Shown: piece after piece, positions 26,049 through 34,130 of the stretch
How positions within the stretch are numbered: position 1 is the first letter of the stretch
Layout of the letters: every line of letters starts with the position of its first letter
DNA from: Erysipelotrichaceae bacterium NK3D112
GTDB taxonomy: Bacteria; Bacillota_I; Bacilli_A; Erysipelotrichales; Erysipelotrichaceae
Direction of reading: 5' to 3'
DNA length: 64,000 nt
Assembly (NCBI GenBank): GCA_000701725.1
Contig: JNJQ01000001.1
Span: forward strand, 274,107 to 338,106
Translations under genes and position numbers: made by a program
Notes under the pieces: model-generated
Database searches by the model: none
What the model was told of the DNA's origin: nothing
The model's input: the letters and a program-made list of their open reading frames with translations, nothing else

Positions 26049-26396
26049 ATGGCACGGCGCCAGGTATACGATATGAGCTTTTCCAGTGTTTATAATGCAT
26101 TAATTCAGAAAGCAGTCCGCAAAAAAAGGACGAAAGAGGAAGTTGACGAAGTGACTTCGTGGCTTACGGGATATACTTCTGATCAGATTGACGCATTATT
26201 GAATTCAGAAATCACATACGGTGAATTCATCCTTGGCGCACCAGCCTTCAATCCCCGTGCTGAACTGATCAGCGGAAAGGTATGCGGGATTCAGGTGGAA
26301 ACAATTGAAGATCCCCTGATGAAGAAAATACGGCAGCTGGACAAGCTGGTTGATGAGCTTGCCAAAGGCAGGCCGATGGAGAAGATCTTACGATGA
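26049..26396 (+). CDS. DUF2200 protein
   Basis: 115 aa. VYDMSFSSVYNALIQKAVRKKRTKEEVDEV, then SWLTGYTSDQI and NPRAELISGKVCGIQVE give the full-length DUF2200 (PF09966) pattern, a small helical protein of unknown function common in Bacillota. Overlaps the next gene by 4 bp. GAGGTGA before ATG 26049. Confidence 0.85.
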   Translation: MARRQVYDMSFSSVYNALIQKAVRKKRTKEEVDEVTSWLTGYTSDQIDALLNSEITYGEFILGAPAFNPRAELISGKVCGIQVETIEDPLMKKIRQLDKLVDELAKGRPMEKILR

Positions 26397-27112
26397 CTGA
26401 ATTGAAAACATATGAATATGATGCGCTCCTTCATGAAGATCCGGAAAGCGGCGGCGCCTATGTGGTTTTCCCCTGGGATATCCGTAAGGAATTCGGACAG
26501 GGCAGAGTAAAGGTTCACGCTGAATTTGACGGGATTCCCTATGATGGCAGCGTTGTGAATATGGGCGTCAGAAATACCGATGGCAGTGTCTGCTACATCA
26601 TCGGTGTATTGAAACGGATCCGCAATGAGCTTCATAAAAACAGCGGGGATACAATCCATGTCGTCATCCGCCAAAGGGATTCAGCCAAAGCGGAAGAAAG
26701 CGCACGGAAGTGGAAATGTCCGAAATGCGGCAGAGAGTTCAGCAGACAGAATCAGGATCATTACTGTGTCAAACCACAGAATATCGACGAGTACATCGCT
26801 GCGCAGGCTGCTGAGATACAGCCGGTGCTCAATGAACTCCGTGACATTTTACGAAACGCATTGCCGGAAGCACAGGAGCGCATCTCCTGGTCCATGCCCA
26901 CATACTGGAAAGGGAAAAACATTATTCATTTTGCGGCCGCAAAAAAGCATATCGGTCTTTATCCGGGTGATCAGGCTGCCGTTGTGTTTAAAGATGAACT
27001 TGCCGGTTTTGATGTGAGCAAGGGAACGATCCGCATACCGTATAACAAGCCGCTGCCTGCACAGCTGATCGCAAAAATCGCCAGGTGGTGTTATGAGGAG
27101 TATGCGGAATGA
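26393..27112 (+). CDS. DUF1905 - zinc ribbon - DUF1801 fusion protein
   Basis: 239 aa in three parts: residues 1-95 DUF1905 (YEYDALLHEDPESGGAYVVFPWDI, RVKVHAEFDGIPYDG), a short zinc-binding segment CPKCGREFSRQNQDHYC (about 105-122), and a DUF1801/YdhG-like end (residues 128-239, WSMPTYWKGKNIIHFAAAKKHIGLYPGD). YdhG-like proteins have been linked to iron delivery to frataxin in Bacillus, but the link is loose. Couples DUF2200 to DUF5655 with 4-bp overlaps. Confidence 0.85.
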   Translation: MTELKTYEYDALLHEDPESGGAYVVFPWDIRKEFGQGRVKVHAEFDGIPYDGSVVNMGVRNTDGSVCYIIGVLKRIRNELHKNSGDTIHVVIRQRDSAKAEESARKWKCPKCGREFSRQNQDHYCVKPQNIDEYIAAQAAEIQPVLNELRDILRNALPEAQERISWSMPTYWKGKNIIHFAAAKKHIGLYPGDQAAVVFKDELAGFDVSKGTIRIPYNKPLPAQLIAKIARWCYEEYAE

Positions 27113-27507
27113 GTGCGGTGGATCAGATCACAGATTTTGAAACACTGCTGTTCTTTGAGAAACAGCCTTCCGCACTGCCGCTCTATGAATCCTTCGCCAG
27201 GCAGCTTTACGAGCGTTTCTCTGACACAAAGAGAAGGGTGCAGAAGACACAGATCACGTTTTTTAACCGCCATGTTTTTGCATGTGTATCCTTCCAGAGA
27301 GTGAAACGGAAAGCACAGCTGCCTGATCCGTATCTTGTTGTGACACTTGGCATGCCGTTTCCGCTCGATTCAGAACGGGTTGCGGTTCAAAGCGAGCCGT
27401 ATCCGCGGCGATGGACAGTGCATATTGTCATCGGCAGTGTTTCAGAGATTGATGATGAACTGTTTTCGTGGATCAGCGACGCGTATTCTTTTGCACAGAC
27501 GAAATAA
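27109..27507 (+). CDS. DUF5655 protein
   Basis: 132 aa. Opens with ETLLFFEKQPSALPLYESF, then RRVQKTQITFFNRHVFACVSF, the DUF5655 arrangement. A terminator follows about 50 bp later, ending the DUF2200-DUF1905/1801-DUF5655 unit. Function unknown. Confidence 0.75.
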   Translation: MSAVDQITDFETLLFFEKQPSALPLYESFARQLYERFSDTKRRVQKTQITFFNRHVFACVSFQRVKRKAQLPDPYLVVTLGMPFPLDSERVAVQSEPYPRRWTVHIVIGSVSEIDDELFSWISDAYSFAQTK

Positions 27508-27556
27508 CAGCATATATTTCCGCCGGCAGATCAGCATAACAGAAAACATACATAAC

Positions 27557-27608
27557 AGGGATTCCGCACAACGGGCAAATCACGCTCTGAATGGAATCCT
27601 CTTTTTTT
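27557..27608 (+). terminator. Rho-independent terminator
   Basis: AGGATTCC-type stem (GGATTCC at 27559 with GGAATCC at 27593, long loop) followed by TCTTTTTTT. Confidence 0.6.
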
Positions 27609-27678
27609 ATGAGCTTGTCTGCCTGCAGTCAGTGGTATAAATACGGTTTGCAATTTCATCCGGGAGCCTTCTCAAAAA

Positions 27679-27708
27679 CGGTCAACGGCTTTACGATAAG
27701 ATTGACCG
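27679..27708 (+). promoter_or_regulatory. CGGTCAA-N16-TTGACCG inverted repeat before a TetR gene
   Basis: Perfect 7-bp arms, 30 bp end to end, 22 bp before the TetR ATG at 27731. Likely its own operator, by position and symmetry. Confidence 0.55.
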
Positions 27709-27730
27709 GTGCGGTTAATGGAGGTGCGAA

Positions 27731-28357
27731 ATGAATCCGAAGTTCTTTTCTCTGCCTGAAGAAAAACAATCGGCAATCCTGAATGCGGGATTTCATGTGT
27801 TCTCACAGAATACTTATAAAAAGAGTCCGATGAGTGAGATTGCGGATGCCGCCAATATCAGCAAATCCCTGCTTTTCCATTATTTCCATAACAAAAAGGA
27901 ACTGTATCTGTTCCTCTTTGATACCTGCTGCAGAATCACCGTTGAGGAAATGACGAAAAGCGGTGCCTACGAACAGACGGATCTGTTCGGCAGTATTGAC
28001 TATGGCATGCAGGCAAAACTGCGCTTGATGAGACAGTATCCCGATATCGGCGTGTTTGCAGTCAGGGCTTTCTATGAAAAGGATCCCGAAGTCAGCGCGG
28101 ATATCCAGAAAAGCATGGGACAGTATCTCAATATCCATGCCGCAAAGAAACTGCAAAGCATCAATCCCGATGATTTCATTCCGGGAATTGATCTCTCGAT
28201 GATGTATCGGGAAATGTACTGGGCTTCAGAAGGATGTCTTTGGGAATATATCCAGCGCGGTTATATGAATGTCGATGCCATGGAAAAGGATTTCAGAAAG
28301 CTTCTGGAATTCTGGAAGAAAGTGTATCTCAGGAAGAACCGGGAGGAACAGTCATGA
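27731..28357 (+). CDS. TetR/AcrR family transcriptional regulator
   Basis: 208 aa. HTH with KQSAILNAGFHVFSQNTYKKSPMSEIADAANISKSLLFHYFHNKKELY over residues 11-60, then a long helical domain. GGAGGTG before ATG 27731. Overlaps the next gene by 4 bp, so it probably controls that methyltransferase-like membrane protein. Confidence 0.85.
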   Translation: MNPKFFSLPEEKQSAILNAGFHVFSQNTYKKSPMSEIADAANISKSLLFHYFHNKKELYLFLFDTCCRITVEEMTKSGAYEQTDLFGSIDYGMQAKLRLMRQYPDIGVFAVRAFYEKDPEVSADIQKSMGQYLNIHAAKKLQSINPDDFIPGIDLSMMYREMYWASEGCLWEYIQRGYMNVDAMEKDFRKLLEFWKKVYLRKNREEQS

Positions 28358-29025
28358 ATAAAGAACTGTTTATCAAAGGAATCACCAGATTTTCAGCAGG
28401 GGTTGTGCTTGTTGCGGCTTTGCTGTTTATTCCGGCCGGCACATTGCATTATCCGCAGGCCTGGCTTTTGATCGGCATTCTTTTTGTGCCGATGTTCATT
28501 GCCGGGCTGATCATGATGAAAACAAATCCGCAGCTGCTCGAAAAGCGGCTGAATGTCAAAGAAGAGGAAACGGAACAGCGCGAAGTCATTCTGCTTAGCG
28601 GAATCATGTTTCTGGCAGCTTTCATATCAGCCGGGCTCAGTTTCCGGTTTCAATGGCTGATGTTTCCGATGGCGGTAAGTTATATCGGGGCAATTGTCTT
28701 TCTTGCATCCTATGCGCTTTATGCGGAAGTTCTGAGGGAGAATACCTGGCTTTCCAGAACGATCGAAGTCCAGGAAAATCAGCAGGTGATCGATACCGGC
28801 CTTTATGGAATTGTGCGCCATCCGATGTATATGGCAACGCTGTTTCTGTTTTCTGCCATGCCGCTTGTGCTTGGGTCAGCGGTTTCATTTGTGATCATTC
28901 TTGCCTACATTCCGATCATCGTAAAGCGGATCCGCAATGAGGAACAGGTTCTGGCAGAAGGGTTGCATGGTTACAAAGAATATATGGAGAAAGTGAAATA
29001 CAGGCTGATTCCATTTGTGTGGTAA
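28354..29025 (+). CDS. Isoprenylcysteine carboxyl methyltransferase family membrane protein
   Basis: 223 aa, about five transmembrane helices. The C-terminal segment GLYGIVRHPMYMATLFLFSAMPL and the final RIRNEEQVLAEGLHGYKEYMEKVKYRLIPF match the RHP/EE-x2-L signatures of the ICMT/PEMT-like phospholipid methyltransferase family. Catalysis would use SAM on a lipid or prenyl substrate at the membrane, substrate unknown. GGAGG lies before ATG 28354; downstream is a terminator. Confidence 0.8.
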   Translation: MNKELFIKGITRFSAGVVLVAALLFIPAGTLHYPQAWLLIGILFVPMFIAGLIMMKTNPQLLEKRLNVKEEETEQREVILLSGIMFLAAFISAGLSFRFQWLMFPMAVSYIGAIVFLASYALYAEVLRENTWLSRTIEVQENQQVIDTGLYGIVRHPMYMATLFLFSAMPLVLGSAVSFVIILAYIPIIVKRIRNEEQVLAEGLHGYKEYMEKVKYRLIPFVW

Positions 29026-29038
29026 TCACAGTTAAAGC

Positions 29039-29072
29039 AGGCGCCTGGTCAAAGAGGCCAGGTGCTTTTTTT
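29039..29072 (+). terminator. Rho-independent terminator
   Basis: GCGCCTGG pairs with CCAGGTGC around a short loop, followed by TTTTTTT. Confidence 0.8.
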
Positions 29073-29140
29073 CGCTCATCACGCAGCCTGCTCCTGAATT
29101 GAAAGTATGCGGAGAATCACGTGGATATAAATGATAAGAT

Positions 29141-29365
29141 TTGAAGGATCATACTGTCGCGGTTGTCTTTGACGATGGCAGAGCTGAAACAAAACTGACC
29201 GTCAAAGAGGCGGCCTCACAGGATGAGCAAAAGGACAAAGGAACTGTTACGCCAGATACATCAGATCATAACGATATCATGCAGTGGATGCTCATTCTGG
29301 GCGGATCCTCCATGCTGTCTTTGATCCTTCTGATCGCGGCAGTTCGCCTTAGACAGACAAAGTGA
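29141..29365 (+). pseudogene. C-terminal remnant of a cell-wall surface protein
   Basis: From a weak TTG start, 74 aa with no N-terminal domain: beta-strand-like VAVVFDDGRAETKLTV, an acidic linker, then VTPDTSDHND followed by a hydrophobic span and RLRQTK. The order (sorting-like motif, membrane span, positive tail) is that of LPxTG-anchored proteins, although the motif reads TPDTS instead of LPxTG. No ribosome site, so probably a gene fragment. Confidence 0.6.
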
Positions 29366-29481
29366 CGCTAAAGGTCAGGAAACTGACCAGGTAAGTATGC
29401 AAGGTATCCGGTGAGACACTTGCGGATACATGTGATTAACAACAATCTTTACGGTATAAGTACGGAAAGGAACAGAAAAGC

Positions 29482-30060
29482 ATGAAAGTATTTGCAATCA
29501 ATGGAAGCGCGCTTAAGAACGGAAACACAGATATTCTGATTCAGACGGTTTTTGAAGAACTGCATAAGGAAGGCATTGAAACAGAAGTCATTGACCTTGC
29601 CGGACAGGTGATCGAACCGTGCAAGGCATGCTGGGCATGCGGCGGCAGAAAGAACTGCGTTCATCAGAAGGACAGATTCAGAGAAATCTTTGAGAAGATG
29701 AAAGAAGCAGATGGCATCCTGCTTGGCTCACCGGTTTATTCCGCGAATATTTCCGCAAACATGCAGGCATTGCTGGAGCGGGCGGCAGTCGTATGTGATA
29801 TGAATCCGGGATTGATGACACATAAAGCCGGCGCATCCGTGGCAGCGGCCAGAAGGGCCGGTTCCATGCATGCGGTTGATGCGATGAATCATTTCTTTCT
29901 GAACCATGAGATGTTTGTGGCAGGTTCAACCTACTGGAATATGGCTTACGGCCAGCTGCCTGGAGACGTGACAAAGGATGAGGAAGGAATCAGCAATATG
30001 AGGAACCTCGGACAGAACATGGCATTCCTTTTGAAGCATCTCTCAAAGGAGAATGCATGA
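29482..30060 (+). CDS. NAD(P)H-dependent FMN reductase family protein
   Basis: 192 aa. INGSALKNGNTDILIQ phosphate loop, then EPCKACWACGGRKNCVHQKD, the Cys cluster of the iron-sulfur flavoprotein-like subgroup, and SPVYSANISANMQALLER at the flavin/dimer face. Couples by 4-bp overlap to the aldo/keto reductase that follows. Likely an electron-transfer or quinone/metal reductase. Confidence 0.8.
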   Translation: MKVFAINGSALKNGNTDILIQTVFEELHKEGIETEVIDLAGQVIEPCKACWACGGRKNCVHQKDRFREIFEKMKEADGILLGSPVYSANISANMQALLERAAVVCDMNPGLMTHKAGASVAAARRAGSMHAVDAMNHFFLNHEMFVAGSTYWNMAYGQLPGDVTKDEEGISNMRNLGQNMAFLLKHLSKENA

Positions 30061-31040
30061 AACATCTGCAGCGGCTGATCATCGCATTGACACTTCTGGC
30101 CGGAGTTTGTGCCTGCTCCACTGCAGAAGCGCCTGCAGAGGAGACTGAACCGGGCACGGAACAAGCTGAAGAACAGACTGAAGAAAAGACTGAAGAACAT
30201 ACACAGACCGCACAGTTTGATTTTGAAAACAAAACAGTCATGCTCAACAGCGGCTATGAAATGCCGATAATCGGTCTTGGCACCTGGACATTAAACGATG
30301 ATGAAGCTGAAAACAGCGTTTATCATGCTTTGAAGTCCGGAATGCGCCTGATCGACACCGCAAGATATTACGGTAATGAAATCGGTGTGGGCAGAGGTCT
30401 CAGAAAAGCGATTGACGAAGGAATCGTCACACGTGAGGAAGTCTTCATCACCAGCAAGATTTACGGCGGAAACTATGAGCGTGCAGGCGGTATCATCAAT
30501 GATGCACTGACTGATCTGGATGTGGATTATATTGATCTCTTGCTGATACACCAGCCCGGCGCCGATGATGAAGGTGTCTATAAGGCAATGGAGGATGCCG
30601 TGAAAGACGGCAGACTGCGCTCCATCGGCATTTCCAATTACTATACGAAACAGCAGGTGGATGAAGTATTGTCATTTGCCACGATCACTCCTGCCGTCAT
30701 ACAGAATGAGAATCATCTGTATTATCAGAACAATGAGCTTCAGGAATATGTCAGTCAGTACGGTATCGTGGTTGAATCGTGGTACCCGTTCGGCGGCAGG
30801 GGACATACAGCAGAGAATTTCAATAACAGCGTCATCCTGGAACTTGCACAGAAGTACAATAAGACTTCCGCCCAGATCATTCTGCGCTGGCATCTGCAGG
30901 CCGGATACATTGCGATTCCCGGTTCCTCCAATCCGGATCATATCACTGAGAATTTCGATATCTTTGACTTTGAACTTTCAGACGAAGATATGAATAAAAT
31001 CCGTGCACTTGACATACAGCAGCGCTATGAAAACTGGTAG
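30057..31040 (+). CDS. Aldo/keto reductase with lipoprotein signal peptide
   Basis: 327 aa. Residues 1-20 are a basic, hydrophobic signal ending in GVCAC, a usable lipobox with the second Cys at +1, followed by an acidic Glu/Thr-rich linker (about 22-55), then an intact AKR barrel: GLGTWTLNDDEA, IDTARYYGNE (Asp, Tyr), TSKIYG (Lys), LIHQP (His), GISNYYT and GSSNPDHI at the NADPH end. The tetrad is complete. Export to the outer face is unusual because NADPH is intracellular; see findings. Confidence 0.8.
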   Translation: MKHLQRLIIALTLLAGVCACSTAEAPAEETEPGTEQAEEQTEEKTEEHTQTAQFDFENKTVMLNSGYEMPIIGLGTWTLNDDEAENSVYHALKSGMRLIDTARYYGNEIGVGRGLRKAIDEGIVTREEVFITSKIYGGNYERAGGIINDALTDLDVDYIDLLLIHQPGADDEGVYKAMEDAVKDGRLRSIGISNYYTKQQVDEVLSFATITPAVIQNENHLYYQNNELQEYVSQYGIVVESWYPFGGRGHTAENFNNSVILELAQKYNKTSAQIILRWHLQAGYIAIPGSSNPDHITENFDIFDFELSDEDMNKIRALDIQQRYENW

Positions 31041-31069
31041 CACTGACAATATCATCAGAATGATCATCA

Positions 31070-31105
31070 GCCTTCTTCGGGGAATTTTCCTGAAGGAGGT
31101 TTCTT
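31070..31105 (+). terminator. Rho-independent terminator
   Basis: CCTTC with GAAGG around GGGAA/TTCC pairing, then T-rich sequence, right after the aldo/keto reductase and before the MarR promoter region. Confidence 0.5.
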
Positions 31106-31220
31106 TTGTTTTTTCAGGTTCATTCTCCTCCTGAATCATGCAAAGATGTAAGCCCATATCCCGGGAATACGTCTTTTCTGTTGAAGAGGGCAGTAACAGC
31201 CGGAAAGGTTGACAGAATCA

Positions 31221-31264
31221 ATATACTCCTATATAGTATTAAATATTACTATATAGGAGTATAT
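31221..31264 (+). promoter_or_regulatory. 18-bp perfect inverted repeat directly before the MarR start
   Basis: Arms 31221-31238 and 31247-31264 are perfect complements of 18 bp with an 8-base A/T loop. Each arm is itself a near palindrome (ATACT-N7-AGTAT at 31223-31239; TTACT-N7-AGTAT at 31246-31262), so it reads as two side-by-side regulator sites. The downstream arm includes the AGGAG Shine-Dalgarno of ATG 31265, so RNA folding could also hide it. MarR binding is inferred. Confidence 0.75.
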
Positions 31265-31702
31265 ATGAGGATTCACGGAGGATTTCAGGTTTCCAAGATC
31301 AAGCAGCTTGGCGACCGTATATTTGAAAAGATTCTGGCAGAAAGAAAAATCGAAGCGTTCAACGGCGCTCAGGGACGTATCCTGTATGTTCTTTTCCAGA
31401 AGGACGGCGTGCCGATCAAGACGGTTTCCGAAAAATGCGGACTTGCCATCACATCACTGACCACCATGCTGGAAAGGATGGAAAAAGGCGGACTGATTCA
31501 GCGCAGACAGGACGAAGAAGATAAACGGAAAACACTTCTTTACCTGACAGATAAAGCCAGAGATCTGGAACAGGATTATATCGCCTTATCGGAACAGATG
31601 GGGGATATCTATTATCAGGGATTCACACCTGAAGAAGTGAAGGCATGTGAAGAGTATCTTGACCGCATCCGTCTGAATCTGGAAAGGTGGCAGGCAAAAT
31701 GA
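31265..31702 (+). CDS. MarR family regulator of the radical-SAM pair
   Basis: 145 aa from ATG 31265, five bases after AGGAG. A wing-helix core lies at about 30-95: VPIKTVSEKCGLAITSLTTMLERMEKGGLIQRRQDEEDKRKTLLYLT, the standard recognition helix and wing of MarR. Immediately followed, by an ATGA overlap, by two radical-SAM genes. NCBI-type annotation knows this trio as the 'radical SAM mobile pair' system, of unknown function. The large repeat at 31221-31264 is its likely operator. Confidence 0.85.
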   Translation: MRIHGGFQVSKIKQLGDRIFEKILAERKIEAFNGAQGRILYVLFQKDGVPIKTVSEKCGLAITSLTTMLERMEKGGLIQRRQDEEDKRKTLLYLTDKARDLEQDYIALSEQMGDIYYQGFTPEEVKACEEYLDRIRLNLERWQAK

Positions 31703-32394
31703 GCGAGTGCATCAAAGATCTGATCAAGAACCTTAACGTTGTCATCGGCTGCCCCGTCGGGTGTGATTACTGCTATGCAAGAAACAACTGCAGAAGATTT
31801 CATATCACCGATGACTTCTCAAAGCCTGAATACTACGAGCAGAAGCTGAAGATTCTGGAAAGGAAAAAGCCCGGCAACTGGCTGCTGACAGGTATGAGTG
31901 ACTTATCTGCGTGGAAAGAGGAATGGCTTGAAGCAGTTTCTGAGAAACTGCGCGAGAATCCTCAGCATGAAGGACTTTTTTTATCCAAACGGCCGGATCT
32001 TCTGAACATTGACAGCGATCTTTCCAACGGCTGGTTCGGTGTGACAATTACAAGAAGAAGCGAGCTTTGGAGACTAGCGGCGTTAAGAGAATACGTCAAG
32101 GCAAAACACTATCATGTGACATTTGAGCCGCTCTTTGATGATCCGGGTGAAGTGGATCTTTCCGGAATCGACTGGATTGTGATCGGCACAATGACAGGTG
32201 CCAAAAAGAACAAAATCAAAACCGATCCTGCGTGGGCTTACAGCCTGAATGAGCAGGCGCATGCACTGGGCATTCCGGTTTTCATGAAAGAGGATCTCAT
32301 TCCGATCATCGGCGAGGAGAATATGGTCCAGGAACTTCCGGACGCATTTGTCAGAGTTTTGGAGGAACAGAAGAAATGGAACAGACAGAAATAA
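31699..32394 (+). CDS. Radical SAM mobile pair protein A
   Basis: 231 aa. The cluster-binding motif C-x3-C-x2-C is GCPVGCDYCYA (C18, C22, C25). The rest reads WLLTGMSDLSAWKEEW, LFLSKRPDLLN, GVTITRRSELWRLAAL and IVIGTMTGAKK, a TIM-barrel-like radical-SAM body related to the phage Gp37/DUF5131 group. It binds a 4Fe-4S cluster and SAM. ATG 31699 overlaps the MarR TGA; GTG 31687 is open but badly placed. Its 3' end overlaps gene B by 19 bp, so the two are made together. Confidence 0.85.
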   Translation: MSECIKDLIKNLNVVIGCPVGCDYCYARNNCRRFHITDDFSKPEYYEQKLKILERKKPGNWLLTGMSDLSAWKEEWLEAVSEKLRENPQHEGLFLSKRPDLLNIDSDLSNGWFGVTITRRSELWRLAALREYVKAKHYHVTFEPLFDDPGEVDLSGIDWIVIGTMTGAKKNKIKTDPAWAYSLNEQAHALGIPVFMKEDLIPIIGEENMVQELPDAFVRVLEEQKKWNRQK

Positions 32395-33287
32395 AGACAG
32401 GATATGTTGAAACAAAAAACATCATGACAAAATCAAACGGCCCGCTGGGCGGATATGCCGTCAATCCTTATGTCGGATGCACGCATGGCTGCAGATACTG
32501 CTATGCGTCATTCATGAAGCGTTTTACCGGACATACAGAAGAGTGGGGCACATTTCTGGATGTGAAGAGCTGGCCTGAAATCAGAAATCCGAAAAAGTAT
32601 GCCGGACAGAAGGTGATCATCGGCACTGTCACCGACGGATATCTGCCTCAGGAAGAAACCTATGGCAGAACAAGAACAGTTCTCGAACAGCTCAAAGACA
32701 GCGGTGCCGATATCCTGATCTGCACAAAGAGCGATCTCGTTCTGCGTGATCTGGATCTTCTGAAACAGATCAATGAGAAGAACCGTCTGACTGTCTCCTG
32801 GTCGGTCAATACACTGGATGAGGACTTCTGTGAAGATATGGATGATGCTGTATCGATTGAAAGAAGACTGGCCGCAATGAAGCAGGTTTATGATGCCGGT
32901 ATCCGCACCGTCTGTTTCATCTCACCGGTGTTCCCGGGTATCACGGATATCGAAGCCATCATTGAGCGGGCAAAAGATCAATGTGATCTGGTCTGGCTGG
33001 AGAATCTGAACCTGCGCGGCGGTTTCAAAAAGACGATCATGGACTATATCACTGAAAAACATCCTGATCTTGTACCGCTGTATGAAGAAATTTATACAAA
33101 GAAGAACCGCAGTTATTTTGAAGCCCTCGAAAAGAAGGCGGAAGAGATCGCGAAGAAATACGGATGCCGCTTCGTGGATAATGAAACACCGTATGAAAGA
33201 GTGGAGCAGGGTCATCCAACCATCGTCGACTATTTCTATCACGAGGAAGTGCGCGGTACCGAAAACAGCGGCAAGAGAAACAAATAA
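32376..33287 (+). CDS. Radical SAM mobile pair protein B (SplB-like)
   Basis: 303 aa. C-x3-C-x2-C motif GCTHGCRYCYA (C35, C39, C42), then IIGTVTDGYLPQEETYGRTRTVLEQL, and a late LVWLENLNLRGGF. The body resembles the spore photoproduct lyase-like COG1533 radical-SAM proteins. GGAGG lies 9 bp before ATG 32376, itself inside gene A. Substrate unknown; co-translation with A suggests a heteromeric enzyme or sequential steps. Ends before the terminator at 33315. Confidence 0.85.
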   Translation: MEQTEIKTGYVETKNIMTKSNGPLGGYAVNPYVGCTHGCRYCYASFMKRFTGHTEEWGTFLDVKSWPEIRNPKKYAGQKVIIGTVTDGYLPQEETYGRTRTVLEQLKDSGADILICTKSDLVLRDLDLLKQINEKNRLTVSWSVNTLDEDFCEDMDDAVSIERRLAAMKQVYDAGIRTVCFISPVFPGITDIEAIIERAKDQCDLVWLENLNLRGGFKKTIMDYITEKHPDLVPLYEEIYTKKNRSYFEALEKKAEEIAKKYGCRFVDNETPYERVEQGHPTIVDYFYHEEVRGTENSGKRNK

Positions 33288-33314
33288 TCTCAATACAAAA
33301 AGATCTGAGAACAT

Positions 33315-33347
33315 GCCGGAGGCTGAATATAACAGTTCCGGCTTTTT
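33315..33347 (+). terminator. Rho-independent terminator of the radical-SAM operon
   Basis: GCCGGA...TCCGGC stem around a 16-base loop followed by TTTTT. Confidence 0.7.
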
Positions 33348-33383
33348 CATTTCGATACTGTCATGAAATTCATTGCGAGTATC

Positions 33384-33434
33384 TTGACACAGTGTCAGAG
33401 TGTTTTATAATGAAGATGCTGACACGATGTCAGC
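33384..33434 (+). promoter_or_regulatory. Promoter with two TGACAC/TGTCA operators before the TetR redox operon
   Basis: TTGACA at 33384-33389, 16-bp spacer, TATAAT at 33406-33411. Operator 1 TGACAC-A-GTGTCA (33385-33397) overlaps the -35; operator 2 GCTGACA-CGA-TGTCAGC (33418-33434) lies just after the -10. Both are perfect palindromes with the same half-site. Repression by the TetR protein at 33462 is inferred. Confidence 0.8.
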
Positions 33435-33461
33435 ATTATCTGAATGACGAGGTTTTGAATC

Positions 33462-34085
33462 ATGAGAAAAGTAACACCGGAACAGATCGCACAGAAAAGG
33501 GAAGAGATCATCAATGCATGTGAACAGCTCTATCAGACGATGAGCTTCCGGGAGATCACCCTCAAGGAGATCGGGAATATCACATCCTTTTCACGTCCCA
33601 CCATCTACAACTATTTCGAAACAAAAGAAGAAATCTTCCTGGGACTCTTTCAGAGGGAATATGACCGCTGGAATGAGGATCTGAATACCATCCTGAACGG
33701 CAATGAGCATCTGACAAAAAAGAAACTGGCAGATCATATTGCCAAATCCCTTGCAGGACGCAACCAGCTATTAAAGCTGCTATCCATGAATAACTACGAT
33801 ATGGAAGCCAACAGCCGCCAGGAGCTGCTCAACAGCTTCAAGCAGTCATATGGTGAATCCATGCGTCTGATGCAGAGCCTTCTGAAAAAGTTCTGTCCGG
33901 ATATGAATGAAACGGATATTCAGAATTTTATTTATACATTCTATCCATTCATGTTCGGGATCTACCCATATACCGCAGTCACGGAAAAACAGAGAGTGGC
34001 CATGCAGGAAGCGGGAATCAATTATGTCTATCAAACCGTATATGAACTGACATACAGCTGTCTGATCAGACTGCTTGGCGAGTAA
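33462..34085 (+). CDS. TetR family regulator of a redox operon
   Basis: 207 aa. HTH with REEIINACEQLYQTMSFREITLKEIGNITSFSRPTIYNYFETKEEIF over residues 13-60, then a helical ligand domain of the larger type (IYPYTAVTEKQ). Stands first in a run of eight same-strand genes (aldo/keto reductase to permease) with spacings of 0-45 bp, so it probably represses the whole unit through the double palindrome at its promoter. Confidence 0.85.
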   Translation: MRKVTPEQIAQKREEIINACEQLYQTMSFREITLKEIGNITSFSRPTIYNYFETKEEIFLGLFQREYDRWNEDLNTILNGNEHLTKKKLADHIAKSLAGRNQLLKLLSMNNYDMEANSRQELLNSFKQSYGESMRLMQSLLKKFCPDMNETDIQNFIYTFYPFMFGIYPYTAVTEKQRVAMQEAGINYVYQTVYELTYSCLIRLLGE

Positions 34086-34130
34086 TATACGGAGCAATAC
34101 AGCAGGATTAAATACAAGGAGAAAACTACA

